The position numbers were made by a program, and so were the translations under genes. From Methanofollis fontis (GTDB lineage: Archaea > Halobacteriota > Methanomicrobia > Methanomicrobiales > Methanofollaceae): a DNA stretch of 64,000 nt. The notes under the pieces were generated by a model. That model did not search any database, was not told the DNA's origin, and was given only the letters and a program-made list of their open reading frames with translations. The stretch covers positions 682,001 to 746,000 of the forward strand of contig NZ_PGCL01000001.1 of assembly GCF_004297185.1 (NCBI RefSeq). Direction: 5' to 3'. This document shows, piece by piece, positions 7,850 to 16,759 of this stretch. Positions within the stretch are counted from its first letter, which is position 1. Each line of letters begins with the position of its first letter.

Positions 7850-8416
7850 ATGAGGCGTGTTCTTGGTTTCACCGCCCTTGAATGGGGGATCCTGATCCTG
7901 ATCGCCGGACTGCTCTTCACGCTGGCCGGGCATATCCTGGGGGGCGGGGGCGGTGAACCCTCGGGGATGGTCTATTCGGCAATGGAGGAGACCGGCGCCC
8001 TGATCGAGATCGATGGTACGGTGGAGGGGTATCCGGCCCCTGACGACCCGACCGCCCTGGGGTCGGTCTCGTTCACAATCCGTCTCTTACTCGGGGATAT
8101 GGGAGGGGTGGATCTGGACCGGACAGGGTTCGTGTTCTCTGACCGCGAGGGGGCGGTGGATCTGCCGCGGGGCACGGAGGGCGACGCTCCCCCGTACTGG
8201 GCGATCACCGGCCGCCTGGACCGTCCGCCGTTCCAGAGCGCTGACGAGGACGATGCCCTCGAATCTGGCGAGGCGTTTGAGATCCTGGCGGTCTTCCCCC
8301 GTCCAGTCGCCCCCGGGGAGACCTTTGAGATCACCGTTACCCCGCCCGGTGGACACCCGGAGACAGTGAAGAGGGTCGTGCCGTCCGTGGTGAGCGGGGT
8401 GACGGTGCTCGAATGA
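7850..8416 (+). CDS. Archaellin-like (FlaB-family) protein
   Basis: The 188-aa product starts with a short basic class III signal (MRRVLG) followed by the hydrophobic N-terminal helix 'FTALEWGILILIAGLLFTLA'. This matches the archaellin pattern, in which the prepilin peptidase cuts just before the helix. The C-terminal beta domain has the archaellin features 'ALESGEAFEIL' and a closing 'VKRVVPSVVSGVTV'. I chose the ATG at 7850 because aggag lies 4 nt upstream and because type III signals are short; an ATG at 7802 is also in frame. It overlaps the next gene by 4 nt. No other archaellum gene is adjacent. Confidence 0.7.
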   Translation: MRRVLGFTALEWGILILIAGLLFTLAGHILGGGGGEPSGMVYSAMEETGALIEIDGTVEGYPAPDDPTALGSVSFTIRLLLGDMGGVDLDRTGFVFSDREGAVDLPRGTEGDAPPYWAITGRLDRPPFQSADEDDALESGEAFEILAVFPRPVAPGETFEITVTPPGGHPETVKRVVPSVVSGVTVLE

Positions 8417-9045
8417 CCCCTCCCCTCTCTCTTGTCATCGGGGGCGGCGCCTATGGGGTGAGATGCGCCCGGTATGCGCGGGAAAACGGTCACCGCTGTC
8501 TGGTCATCGATCCTGACCCCGACTGCCCGGCTGGAAGGATCGGCGGCGGGGTGGAGGTGATCGAAGGGGGGATCGGTGAGGCCCTGGAGGTGATCCTCTC
8601 CGGAGGTCCGCTCCATATCTTCCCGACCGCACCCATCCATGTGTGTGCGGCACTGGCCATGGAATGGGGTGGGATGGCGGTGGAGGCCGATGGTGTGGAT
8701 CGCCTGCAGGCAGGGATCCCGCCTGACCTTGTCGTCTCCTTCGGGGAGGGAAGCGCGGTTGTTTCGTACAACAGGGAGGGGCGGTGCCTCCCCTCCTGTG
8801 CGGTCCCGCCCGTCTGCCCGGTGAGCGGACGCCGTCACGAACCCCTCTTCCAGGTGCTCAGGGAGTCGGTCCCCGGCGCTGTGGTCCTGGAGAGCGTCCA
8901 GTGTGCCCCCGGCATCGGCGCACTCAGGGGCCGGGACGTTATCGACCTGCTGGCCCGGTCCGGCAGAGAGGAGCAGATGGTCGTTGGCACGGCCTGCCGC
9001 TGCCATGGTGTGGTGACGGCGATCGGACAGAAAAAAGGGAAGTGA
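8413..9045 (+). CDS. Unknown protein with N-terminal Rossmann-like motif, Cys-rich
   Basis: The 210-aa product begins with a dinucleotide-binding pattern (LVIGGGAYGVRCARYARENG, then LVIDPDP), as in TrkA-N or oxidoreductase folds. The rest does not match a family I recognise. Cysteines cluster in 'CLPSCAVPPVCPVSGRR', 'VQCAPG' and 'ACRCHG', which could bind a metal. It is translationally coupled to the archaellin-like gene by an ATGA overlap and converges on gfcR. No function is assigned. Confidence 0.7.
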   Translation: MTPPLSLVIGGGAYGVRCARYARENGHRCLVIDPDPDCPAGRIGGGVEVIEGGIGEALEVILSGGPLHIFPTAPIHVCAALAMEWGGMAVEADGVDRLQAGIPPDLVVSFGEGSAVVSYNREGRCLPSCAVPPVCPVSGRRHEPLFQVLRESVPGAVVLESVQCAPGIGALRGRDVIDLLARSGREEQMVVGTACRCHGVVTAIGQKKGK

Positions 9046-9048
9046 GGA

Positions 9049-9669
9049 TCAGTCGATCCTGGATATATTATAGAGTGAGAAGACCGGCACACCCTCGACC
9101 GATCGGATGCCGCGTTTGTCGAAGAGCACCCAGATTGCGACGGGCCGCGCCCCGTGCGAGCGCAGGTAATCGACGACCTCGTGGAGCGTCTTGCCGGTGG
9201 TGATCACGTCGTCCACGATGACGCACTGGCGCCCGGTGACCGGTGCAAAACTCCCGGATATCGAGCCTACCTTGTTCTTGGCCGGGTTGTGTTTTGCCGG
9301 GTGGTAGATTGCAAGGCGTGAGTCCGTCCCCTGGGCGATCATGGTCGCCATCGGCACCCCGGAGAAGGATATCCCGACGACGGTTTCGAACCCTGCCTCT
9401 TCGGGGTTCAGGAGACCCTGCCCGTCCGTGACGGCGATCTCGTAGCGCCGGATCATCATCGATGCGGTCAGATCGAGCATCCCGGCATCGCTGCTCACGG
9501 CCGTCCAGTCGATATGCACATCCTTGGGCGCCTCGGCCCCTCCATGCTGGGTGAGGAGCCAGGTCACCGTCTCCATGGAGAGGGAGAGTTCGTCTGATAT
9601 CTGCTCCGGACTGTGACCGTCAGAGAGGAGCATCCGCGCCTTGCCGATGAGGTCGTCGAGGGACGTCAT
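9049..9669 (-). CDS. gfcR: Transcriptional regulator GfcR (HTH plus phosphoribosyltransferase-like domain)
   Basis: The 206-aa product has an N-terminal helix-turn-helix ([20 protein letters not shown], then [14 protein letters not shown]) and a PyrE-like phosphoribosyltransferase domain with the PRPP loop [16 protein letters not shown]. This fusion is the archaeal GfcR family, often annotated as orotate phosphoribosyltransferase-like; in haloarchaea it regulates sugar metabolism genes. I start it at 9669 because the frame upstream has no family similarity and contains a TATA box. Confidence 0.88.
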   Translation of the reverse strand: MTSLDDLIGKARMLLSDGHSPEQISDELSLSMETVTWLLTQHGGAEAPKDVHIDWTAVSSDAGMLDLTASMMIRRYEIAVTDGQGLLNPEEAGFETVVGISFSGVPMATMIAQGTDSRLAIYHPAKHNPAKNKVGSISGSFAPVTGRQCVIVDDVITTGKTLHEVVDYLRSHGARPVAIWVLFDKRGIRSVEGVPVFSLYNISRID

Positions 9670-9686
9670 AGAGAGTGGTCTGCCCG

Positions 9687-9699
9687 ACGCTGTATATAA
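9687..9699 (-). promoter_or_regulatory. TATA box for gfcR
   Basis: The minus strand reads cttatatacag, centred about 24 bp upstream of the ATG at 9669. That spacing predicts a leaderless or nearly leaderless transcript. Confidence 0.6.
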
Positions 9700-9811
9700 G
9701 GGTTTGGCGATTGCGGGTGCCTCTGTTTCTCGTTCGATTGCTGTTGAAAGACTACTGCCGGGATCATACGCCGGTACCATGAAAACGGATCGTGAGGGAC
9801 GATGCCCTTGA

Positions 9812-9835
9812 CCGGGAGGGGAGCACCCCTCCCGG
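9812..9835. repeat. Palindrome shared with the 2.65-kb repeat
   Basis: The 10-bp arms ccgggagggg / cccctcccgg surround a 4-base loop. The same arms, and several flanking bases, occur at 2645-2667. Because it lies about 50 bp past the nob1 stop and upstream of the gfcR promoter, it could also work as a terminator or insulator. Confidence 0.75.
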
Positions 9836-9881
9836 ACCCCCTCCACTGAGATCATTCGCGATTGGAACAACGCCCATTATT

Positions 9882-10337
9882 CTAACGCCTCGTCCGCCGG
9901 ACCGCCGCCCCGCAGACCGGGCACTCGCCGTCGTGATCGAGATAGCGGCCGCATCCGGTGCAGCGGAATTTCCAGCGCACCTTTCTGGCCCGCCTCTGCT
10001 GGATCGGTTCGATCCTGATCCCAAGGCGGAGGGCGGCGTTCTGGAGGGCGAAGTCGTCGGTGTAGATGACCGCCCCGATCTCGTGTGCCAGGGCGATCAC
10101 CGAGAGGTCGGTCTCTGAGAGCACCCCGATATCCCCGCTCTCGTCGGCCGCCACCCTGGCCTCCGAGAGGGCCTCGGGGGAGGGTTCGCTCACGATCAGC
10201 CCTGTGGCGAGGAGGGCCTCGAAACGGCACTTTGCACGCAGGTCGACGAGTTCGGACACGACCTCAGGGGTCGTAAAAAGGTCGCCCTTCAGGGGGCGCT
10301 CCACAAAAAAGGCCGTTGCGTCCAGCACCGCCTTCAT
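9882..10337 (-). CDS. nob1: rRNA maturation endonuclease NOB1
   Basis: The 151-aa product has a PIN nuclease domain (start MKAVLDATAFFVERPLKGDL, with later 'LSETDLSVIALAHEIGAVIY' and TDDFALQN providing the acidic residues) followed by a C-terminal zinc ribbon (CTGCGRYLDHDGECPVCG). This is the NOB1 architecture; the enzyme cuts the 3' end of pre-16S rRNA. The start overlaps the rtcA stop by 4 nt (ATGA), which decides it against a longer upstream frame. The gene is last in the prs-rtcA-nob1 operon. Confidence 0.9.
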   Translation of the reverse strand: MKAVLDATAFFVERPLKGDLFTTPEVVSELVDLRAKCRFEALLATGLIVSEPSPEALSEARVAADESGDIGVLSETDLSVIALAHEIGAVIYTDDFALQNAALRLGIRIEPIQQRRARKVRWKFRCTGCGRYLDHDGECPVCGAAVRRTRR

Positions 10338-11299
10338 GCCGAGAACACCGCCGGCGTGCCCTTCTCGATCCGGACGGAAAGCCCGAACCGTTCCAGGAGG
10401 TGGCAGGCCGTCAGGGCGTGGCTTGAGGCGGCCGGTGCAGAGTAGCGCCCGCCCGAGAGGGCGAGGTAGACCAGGAGCTGATCGGCGAGGTGGATGTCGG
10501 TCTCTCCCGGAGTGTTCAGGGCGGCCCGCAGTTCTTCTGCCGCCATACGGCCGACCTGCTCGGCGGGAAGCCCCCTTCGCCCGAGGGCACACGCCCCCTT
10601 CGCCCGGTTCCAGACCGTCACCGATGTGCCGGTGCTCCTCCCCTCCCGCCGCTCGATCGTCGCCTCATAGCCGGGCAGGCATGCCGCCGCCGCCCGGGCC
10701 TGCCGTTCGGCCACATGTTCGGGCAGGTTCTGCGAGCAGGAGAGGATGCCGCGAGTGTCGGGCAGACCGGAGAGGTCCAGGGGTGCGATCGTCGACGCCT
10801 CCGCCGTCACCTGCACCTCGCCCCCTCCCTGAGGGTAGTAGCCGCGGCCCCGCACCTCGATATCGATGGCGGCGCCATGACCTGTGAGCACCGGCAGCAG
10901 CACATGGATGATGTAGTCGATCGTCGGGCTCCGCTGCACCTCGGTCCCGCCGGTGAGGGTGATCCTGCCCCCCTGCACCAGTGCCACCGGCAGCCATGCC
11001 TGCAGCACGAGCGGGATGCTCCCGGCCGTCCCGATATCCAGCACGATCTCCGTCCGCCCGATCTCGCCGGGCCGGAAGGTGAGGGTGCCGCTGCCGGTGG
11101 AGCATCCCATCATCTCCGCACCGCAGGCAAGGGCCACCGCCCGCACCGCCGTGCAGTGCTGGGCCGCAAGCCCGGGACGGTCCCGCCCGGCACGGATCCG
11201 CTCGATCTCTATGGGTGTACCGGTCAGGGCAGCGATGGCAACGGCCGTCCTGACCACCTGGCCGCCTCCTTCCCCGTAAGAGCCGTCGATTACGAGCAT
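10334..11299 (-). CDS. rtcA: RNA 3'-terminal phosphate cyclase
   Basis: The 321-aa product begins MLVIDGSYGEGGGQVVRTA, the RtcA N-terminal signature. It continues with 'RPGLAAQHCTAVRAVA' and ends with 'DIHLADQLLVYLALSGG' and a SSHALT motif that holds the likely nucleophilic histidine (about residue 294). RtcA converts RNA 3'-phosphates to 2',3'-cyclic phosphates through an adenylated-histidine intermediate. The start at 11299 overlaps the end of prs by 10 nt. RNA repair or maturation and NOB1-dependent rRNA processing are thus encoded together. Confidence 0.93.
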   Translation of the reverse strand: MLVIDGSYGEGGGQVVRTAVAIAALTGTPIEIERIRAGRDRPGLAAQHCTAVRAVALACGAEMMGCSTGSGTLTFRPGEIGRTEIVLDIGTAGSIPLVLQAWLPVALVQGGRITLTGGTEVQRSPTIDYIIHVLLPVLTGHGAAIDIEVRGRGYYPQGGGEVQVTAEASTIAPLDLSGLPDTRGILSCSQNLPEHVAERQARAAAACLPGYEATIERREGRSTGTSVTVWNRAKGACALGRRGLPAEQVGRMAAEELRAALNTPGETDIHLADQLLVYLALSGGRYSAPAASSHALTACHLLERFGLSVRIEKGTPAVFSA

Positions 11300-12144
11300 T
11301 TCCTGAGTGCGGCGGCGATCGTCCGTGCCGCCGAGATCGATGAGCACGCCCGCTCGATCGTGTCCGAGCAGACGAGGCTCTTCACGCCCGCCGCCCTGAG
11401 GCGGACATAGGCGCCGCCGGTGAAGACACCGTGGACGCAGGCGGCATGGACTGCCGCCGCCCCCTGTTCATAGAGCATTCCCGTCGCCGTGGCAAGTGTC
11501 CCGCCGGTGGAGATGATGTCGTCGACGATCACCACCTCCCGTCCCCTCACCTCAAAACTCTTGGGCTCCATCCTGACCTCCTCACCGGAGAGCCGCGTCT
11601 TTTTCAGGTAATCGGCATGCCATCCCCCGACAGCGGCGATCTCTCCGGCAAACTCCGCTGCTCCGGCGTCCGGGGCGAGGATCAGGGGATCGGACAGCCC
11701 CTGCTCCCCGATATAGGTGCCGACCTCTGCCGCAAGCGAAAGATCGTGTGCCGGGGCGTCGAAATAGCGGGCGATCTCCGGTTCGTGGATGTTCACGGTG
11801 ATGATGTCTGAAACGCCTCTGGACAGTGCCCTGGCCGCCACGCGGGCACTCAGGGGTTCGCCCTCCCTGAACTTCTTGTCCTGCCGGGCATAGCCGAGAT
11901 AGGGGATGACCAGGGTGTTCGTGGTCGTTTCGCAGGCATCGATGAGGAGCATCAGCTGGATCAGGGCATTGTTGTCGGTGACGCTTCCGACGATGATCGT
12001 CTCGTCGTCGAGCGATCCGGTCACCTGCAGGTAGAGTTCTCCGTCAGGGAATTGTGAAAAGCGGGTGTCGGCCACCGGCACCCCGAGTTCGTCGGCGATC
12101 CGAACGCCGAGTATCTGGGATTTTTCCGTGCATACGACCTTCAT
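11290..12144 (-). CDS. prs: Ribose-phosphate pyrophosphokinase (PRPP synthetase)
   Basis: The 284-aa product is a full-length archaeal PRPP synthetase. It has 'RFSQFPDGELYLQV', the 'IPYLGYARQDKKFREGEPLS' ATP-binding block, 'ILAPDAGAAEF' and the PRPP loop VVIVDDIISTGGTLA. It makes PRPP from ribose 5-phosphate and ATP for nucleotide and, in methanogens, cofactor biosynthesis. It is the first gene of the prs-rtcA-nob1 group and shares a divergent promoter region with lonB. Confidence 0.95.
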   Translation of the reverse strand: MKVVCTEKSQILGVRIADELGVPVADTRFSQFPDGELYLQVTGSLDDETIIVGSVTDNNALIQLMLLIDACETTTNTLVIPYLGYARQDKKFREGEPLSARVAARALSRGVSDIITVNIHEPEIARYFDAPAHDLSLAAEVGTYIGEQGLSDPLILAPDAGAAEFAGEIAAVGGWHADYLKKTRLSGEEVRMEPKSFEVRGREVVIVDDIISTGGTLATATGMLYEQGAAAVHAACVHGVFTGGAYVRLRAAGVKSLVCSDTIERACSSISAARTIAAALRKCS

Positions 12145-12162
12145 TTTCGTTGTTTCCTCCAG

Positions 12163-12204
12163 CTGAAACTACTTAAACTATCATGAAAATAGTATTTAAG
12201 TATC
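12163..12204. promoter_or_regulatory. Divergent promoter region, prs / lonB
   Basis: Two TATA-like elements lie back to back: agtatttaagta (about 12191-12202) about 30-40 bp before the lonB ATG on the plus strand, and gtttaagtag (about 12166-12177) about 25-30 bp before the prs ATG on the minus strand. The region between starts is only 86 bp. Confidence 0.55.
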
Positions 12205-12230
12205 ATTGCCCAAACGAGGTTGCACCGATA

Positions 12231-14162
12231 ATGGCAGAAACTGTATCCAACATCCTTGAGAAAAAATCCGAGGAAGATGTCCTCCAGGGATACGAGATCT
12301 CGAGTTCGTCCGAGATCACCGTCCCCCCCAAACTGATCGATCAGGTGATCGGTCAGGAAAACGCCGTGGAGGTGATCAGGAAGGCCGCCACCCAGCGCCG
12401 GCACGTGATGATGATCGGCAACCCGGGCACCGGGAAGTCGATGCTGGCAAAGGCGATGGCCGAGCTTCTCCCGAAAGAGGAACTCAAGGACATCCTCGTC
12501 TATCCCAATCTCGAGGACTCGAACAATCCGATAATCAGGACGGTGGCCGCAGGCAGGGGCAAGCAGATTGTGGCCGCTCACAAGGCCGAGGCGGCCAAGC
12601 GCAAACAGATGAGAAACACGCTGATGCTGCTGCTCGTCTTCGGCATCATCGGCTACGCCCTCATCACCGGGCAGTGGCTGATGGGCATCATCGCCGCCGC
12701 CTTCATCTTCATGGCCCTGCAGTACGCCCGGCCGCGGGAGGAGGCGATGATCCCGAAGTTGCTCGTCTCCAATGAACCCGACGCCGTCGCACCCTTCATC
12801 GACGGCACGGGTTCGCATGCCGGGGCGCTCCTCGGCGATGTCAGGCACGACCCCTTCCAGTCCGGCGGACTGGAGACCCCCGCCCACGACCGCGTGGAGG
12901 CGGGTGCGATCCACCGTTCAAACGGCGGTGTGCTCTTCATCGACGAGATCAACACCCTCACCCCCCACTCGCAGCAGAACCTGCTGACCGCCCTGCAGGA
13001 GGGCGAGTTCCCGATCACCGGGCAGTCCGAGCGCTCGAGCGGTGCCATGGTCCGGACCGAGGACGTCCCCTGCCGCTTTATCATGGTGGCGGCCGGGAAC
13101 ATGGATGCGATGCAGGGGATGCACCCGGCCCTGCGGTCGCGTATCCGGGGATACGGGTATGAGGTCTACATGCAGGACACCATGCCGGACACGCCGGAGA
13201 ACCGCAAGAAGTTTGTGCGGTTCATCGCCCAGGAGATCAAGAACGACGGGAAGATCCCGCACTTCGACCGGACGGCGATAGAAGAGGTGATCCGTGAAGG
13301 GCAGCGCCGCTCCAACCGCAAGGGCCACCTCACCCTGAAGCTCCGTGACATGGGCGGGCTGATCCGTGTGGCCGGCGACATCGCCCGGCAGGAGGGCGCC
13401 GAGATGACCACGGCCGAGCACGTCCTGAAGGCGAAGACCTCGGCACGTTCGATCGAGCAGCAGATCTCTGACGAATATATCGGGCGGATACGCGACTACG
13501 ACCTCTCCGTCGTGACCGGAACACAGGTCGGTCGGGTGAACGGGCTTGCGGTGATGGGTTCGGACTCCGGTTCGATCCTTCCGATCGTCGCCGAGGTCAC
13601 CCCTTCACAGGCGGCGAATGGTTCGGTGATCGCCACCGGTCTCCTGAAGGAGATCGCCAAGGAATCGATCCAGAACGTCTCGGCGATCCTGAAGAAGTTC
13701 ACCGGCAAGGACATCAGGAACATGGACGTCCACGTCCAGTTCATCGGCACCTACAGCGGGGTGGAGGGGGACTCGGCCTCCATCTCGGTGGCGACCGCCG
13801 TCATCTCGGCGATCGAGGGGATCCCGGTAAAGCAGGACGTGGCCATGACCGGTTCGCTCTCGGTCCGCGGCGATGTGCTGCCCATCGGGGGTGTCACCTA
13901 CAAGATCGAGGCGGCCGCAAAGGCCGGGATCAAGACGGTGATCATCCCGAAGGCGAACGCCGGTGACGTGCTGATCGAGGACCGCTACCAGTCGATGGTG
14001 GAGATCGTCCCGGTCGGACACATAGAGGAGGTGCTCGAGGTGGCGCTGGTGCCGCAGAACCGCGAGGTCTTCCTGGACAAACTGAAGAAACTTGCCGCTG
14101 AACCGGTGAAGGCGCTCGATCCGTCATCGGGCATCGGCGGCGGCACCCATATGGCGGCGTAG
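12231..14162 (+). CDS. lonB: Archaeal membrane-anchored Lon protease (LonB)
   Basis: The 643-aa product has an AAA+ domain with Walker A GNPGTGKS at residues 63-70. A two-helix membrane insertion (around residues 128-165: LMLLLVFGIIGYALI and WLMGIIAAAFIFMA) interrupts the domain, as typical of archaeal LonB. The protease domain has the Ser/Lys dyad: S515 in EGDSAS and K558 in VTYKIEAA, 43 residues apart as in Lon. I start it at ATG 12231 (MAETVSN) because the preceding frame covers the TATA element. Confidence 0.95.
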   Translation: MAETVSNILEKKSEEDVLQGYEISSSSEITVPPKLIDQVIGQENAVEVIRKAATQRRHVMMIGNPGTGKSMLAKAMAELLPKEELKDILVYPNLEDSNNPIIRTVAAGRGKQIVAAHKAEAAKRKQMRNTLMLLLVFGIIGYALITGQWLMGIIAAAFIFMALQYARPREEAMIPKLLVSNEPDAVAPFIDGTGSHAGALLGDVRHDPFQSGGLETPAHDRVEAGAIHRSNGGVLFIDEINTLTPHSQQNLLTALQEGEFPITGQSERSSGAMVRTEDVPCRFIMVAAGNMDAMQGMHPALRSRIRGYGYEVYMQDTMPDTPENRKKFVRFIAQEIKNDGKIPHFDRTAIEEVIREGQRRSNRKGHLTLKLRDMGGLIRVAGDIARQEGAEMTTAEHVLKAKTSARSIEQQISDEYIGRIRDYDLSVVTGTQVGRVNGLAVMGSDSGSILPIVAEVTPSQAANGSVIATGLLKEIAKESIQNVSAILKKFTGKDIRNMDVHVQFIGTYSGVEGDSASISVATAVISAIEGIPVKQDVAMTGSLSVRGDVLPIGGVTYKIEAAAKAGIKTVIIPKANAGDVLIEDRYQSMVEIVPVGHIEEVLEVALVPQNREVFLDKLKKLAAEPVKALDPSSGIGGGTHMAA

Positions 14163-14165
14163 AGC

Positions 14166-15491
14166 ATGGACACCGTGCGCTACTATGATATACGTCATGT
14201 CCGAGGCTCGGCGACCCATGTCGATATCGACAACGGTGTCGTCGAGTCGGCGGGCACCTCGTTTTATGACCACGCGGTCGTCCGCGTGCTTGGCCCGAAG
14301 GGGTGGGGCATTCTCACGATGGAGAACCTCGACCCTGCCGCACTCCCAGAACCGCTGGTGCGTGAGGCCCTCTCCCTTGCCCTGATCACCGACGACCCGG
14401 TGGACCTTGCCGATGCGCCGCGGGGCATCCTGCCGCTGCCCGGTGTCGGTGAAGATCCCCTGGACGTCTCTCTCGAGGAGAAGACGGCCCTGCTTGCGGG
14501 AATCGAGGAGGCGGCCCATCTGCCGGAGATTGTGAACACCCGCGCCCGGTATGCGGAATCGATCGAAGAGGTGCGGTTCTGCGACTCGTCGGGGATCGAG
14601 TATACCTATGCGATCCCGCGATGCGGCTTCTCGGTGCTCGCCGTTGCCGCACGGAACGGCGAGATGCAGATGGGGCGGGAGAGCCATTACACCATCCGGG
14701 GGCTCAACCTCCGCCACCGCCAGGACCTCGGGGAGCGGGCGGCACAGACCGCCATCGCCCTGCTCGACGCCCGTGCAGCGAAAGGGGGGCGGATGCGGGC
14801 GGTCCTCGACCCCGAACTCGCCGGCGTGTTCGCCCATGAGGCGGTCGGGCATGCGAGCGAGGGGGACCTGATCCGGGAGGGGAACTCGGTGCTCGCCGGT
14901 CGGACCGGCGAGGCGATCGGCAGTCAGGTGCTGACGATTGTCGACGATCCCTCCCTCCCCGAGTTCGGGTTCGAACCGGTGGACGCCGAGGGCGTCGCCG
15001 TCAGCCGGACCGAACTGATCCGTGCCGGACGGGTCAATGCCTTCATGCACACCCGTCAGACGCTTGCGGCCGTCGGGAACGGCGCCGCCGGGCATGCACG
15101 GGCGTCCGCCGGAGATCAGCCCCTGGTGCGGATGTCCAACACCTACATCGAGGAGGGTGACTCCTCGTACGATGAGATACTGGCCGAATGCCGGAGCGGC
15201 ATCCTGCTGAAGGGCTCCAGGGGAGGACAGGTCGATCCCGGCCGCGGGGTCTTCCAGTTCAATGCCGAATACGGATATATCATTGAGGATGGAGAGATCG
15301 GACAGATGGTGCGGGATGTATCGCTCTCCGGCGATATCCTGAGCACCCTCCATGCGATCACCCTGGTCGGCGACGACCGGAGAATGCATGAGGGATACTG
15401 CGGTAAGGGGGGACAGAGCGTCCCGGTGAGCGACGGTTCGCCCCATATCTTCCTCGAAGATGCGATGGTGGGTGGCAATGGATCTGATTGA
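14166..15491 (+). CDS. tldD: TldD metalloprotease subunit
   Basis: The 441-aa product carries the TldD zinc motif HEAVGH at residues 224-229 followed by 'ASEGDLIREGNSVL', and glycine-rich C-terminal blocks. TldD pairs with TldE to form a protease that degrades unfolded peptides; bacterial versions also mature microcins and antitoxins. It starts 3 nt after the lonB stop, so a proteolysis operon lonB-tldD-tldE is likely. Confidence 0.93.
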   Translation: MDTVRYYDIRHVRGSATHVDIDNGVVESAGTSFYDHAVVRVLGPKGWGILTMENLDPAALPEPLVREALSLALITDDPVDLADAPRGILPLPGVGEDPLDVSLEEKTALLAGIEEAAHLPEIVNTRARYAESIEEVRFCDSSGIEYTYAIPRCGFSVLAVAARNGEMQMGRESHYTIRGLNLRHRQDLGERAAQTAIALLDARAAKGGRMRAVLDPELAGVFAHEAVGHASEGDLIREGNSVLAGRTGEAIGSQVLTIVDDPSLPEFGFEPVDAEGVAVSRTELIRAGRVNAFMHTRQTLAAVGNGAAGHARASAGDQPLVRMSNTYIEEGDSSYDEILAECRSGILLKGSRGGQVDPGRGVFQFNAEYGYIIEDGEIGQMVRDVSLSGDILSTLHAITLVGDDRRMHEGYCGKGGQSVPVSDGSPHIFLEDAMVGGNGSD

Positions 15492-16758
15492 GGAGATCCT
15501 CCGTGCGGGGGAGAAACAGGCCGACGAGGTGGAGGTCTATATCTCGGAGGCCGAGTCGGTCTCTGCAGACCTGAAACGCACCCATGTTGAAACGGCGAGC
15601 GGATCGAAGGGCTTTGGTATCGGCATCAGGGTGATCGCCGGAGGGCGGATCGGCGTCTCCAGCACCGGCAGCCCCCGGGACTGGCGGGCCTGCCTGGATG
15701 CGGCGTGCGCCAGCGCCCGTCTTGCCCACCCCCAGGAATGGGGGGGTCTGCCCTCTCCCGCCGCCCTCCCGCCGGTTCCACCCATCCGGGATCCCCGCGT
15801 CGCCCTTGATCCCGCCTGGGCCAGAAATGTGCTCGAAGAGATGCTCGAGGGGGCAGGGGAGCATGACGCCGCCGTTACCGGTGGTTCGGCCTCGGCCTCA
15901 CAGAGCCGCATCCGCATCGCCAATACCTCGGGTGTGCTCTATGAACAGGAACGCACGAGCGTCGGGTGTTCGATCGAGTGCATCAACGAACGCTCCACCG
16001 GGTATGAGTTCGATGCCTCCCCCTATCTCGAGATCGACCCCAGGCGCACCGGCGAACGTGCCGCCTTCTTCGCCGAACACGGGGCGGTCGGAGAGGAGAT
16101 CGAGAGCGGCAACTATGACCTCGTGCTCTCCCCTGTCGCCCTCACCCAGCTCCTGAGTCACGTCCTCGAGCCCGCACTCTCGGGCAGGAACGTCCATGCC
16201 GGACGCTCGTGGCTTGCAGGAAAACTCGGCGAGGAGTGCATCGGCGAGAACCTCTCGATCATGGACGATCCTTCCAGAAAAGCGCCGGGAAGCACCCGCT
16301 TCGACGCCGAAGGCGTCCCGGCCCGCCGGATCACCTTCTTCGACGGCGGCGTGCTGGAGGCATATGCCTACGACCTGCGGACGGCATACCGCTACGGTCA
16401 GGAGAGCAGCGGTTCGGCGGTGCGGGGCGGTCCGGGCGGCGCACCCTCGATCGGGATCCACACCCTCGTCATCGACGGGCGGCGCGACACGGTGGACGAC
16501 GACCCCGCCGTCTATGTCCACGACCTCATCGGGGCGCATACGGCGAACCCGATCACCGGTGATTTCTCGGTGGAACTCTCCAACGCCTCCTGGGTCGCCG
16601 ACGGCGAGTTCGAGACGCCGGTCCGGAGCGCGATGTTCGCCGGCAATGTCTTCGATCTCCTCTCCAGCGTGGCGGCGATCGACCGGGATGAGCGGATCGT
16701 CGGAACCGCCGTGCTGCCCCGCGTAAGATTAAATAGCCAGCATATCATTGGTAAATAG
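15478..16758 (+). CDS. tldE: TldE/PmbA metalloprotease partner
   Basis: The 426-aa product belongs to the same family as TldD but lacks the HExxxH zinc motif, as expected for the TldE/PmbA partner. It has 'FGIGIRVIAGGRIGVSSTGS' near the start, and the central 'LSPVALTQLLSHVLEPALSG' and C-terminal 'NPITGDFSVELSNASWV' blocks. It overlaps tldD by 14 nt when started at ATG 15478 (MDLIEEIL), which implies translational coupling. Confidence 0.92.
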   Translation: MDLIEEILRAGEKQADEVEVYISEAESVSADLKRTHVETASGSKGFGIGIRVIAGGRIGVSSTGSPRDWRACLDAACASARLAHPQEWGGLPSPAALPPVPPIRDPRVALDPAWARNVLEEMLEGAGEHDAAVTGGSASASQSRIRIANTSGVLYEQERTSVGCSIECINERSTGYEFDASPYLEIDPRRTGERAAFFAEHGAVGEEIESGNYDLVLSPVALTQLLSHVLEPALSGRNVHAGRSWLAGKLGEECIGENLSIMDDPSRKAPGSTRFDAEGVPARRITFFDGGVLEAYAYDLRTAYRYGQESSGSAVRGGPGGAPSIGIHTLVIDGRRDTVDDDPAVYVHDLIGAHTANPITGDFSVELSNASWVADGEFETPVRSAMFAGNVFDLLSSVAAIDRDERIVGTAVLPRVRLNSQHIIGK

Positions 16759-16759
16759 G

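Noticed and set aside
12141-12914. 257-codon open frame opposite lonB
   Set aside because: His/Asp-rich translation, overlaps the AAA+ domain of lonB and the divergent promoter.
14961-14980. tRNA T-loop-like string gggttcgaacc
   Set aside because: It is inside tldD and no cloverleaf can be drawn around it.
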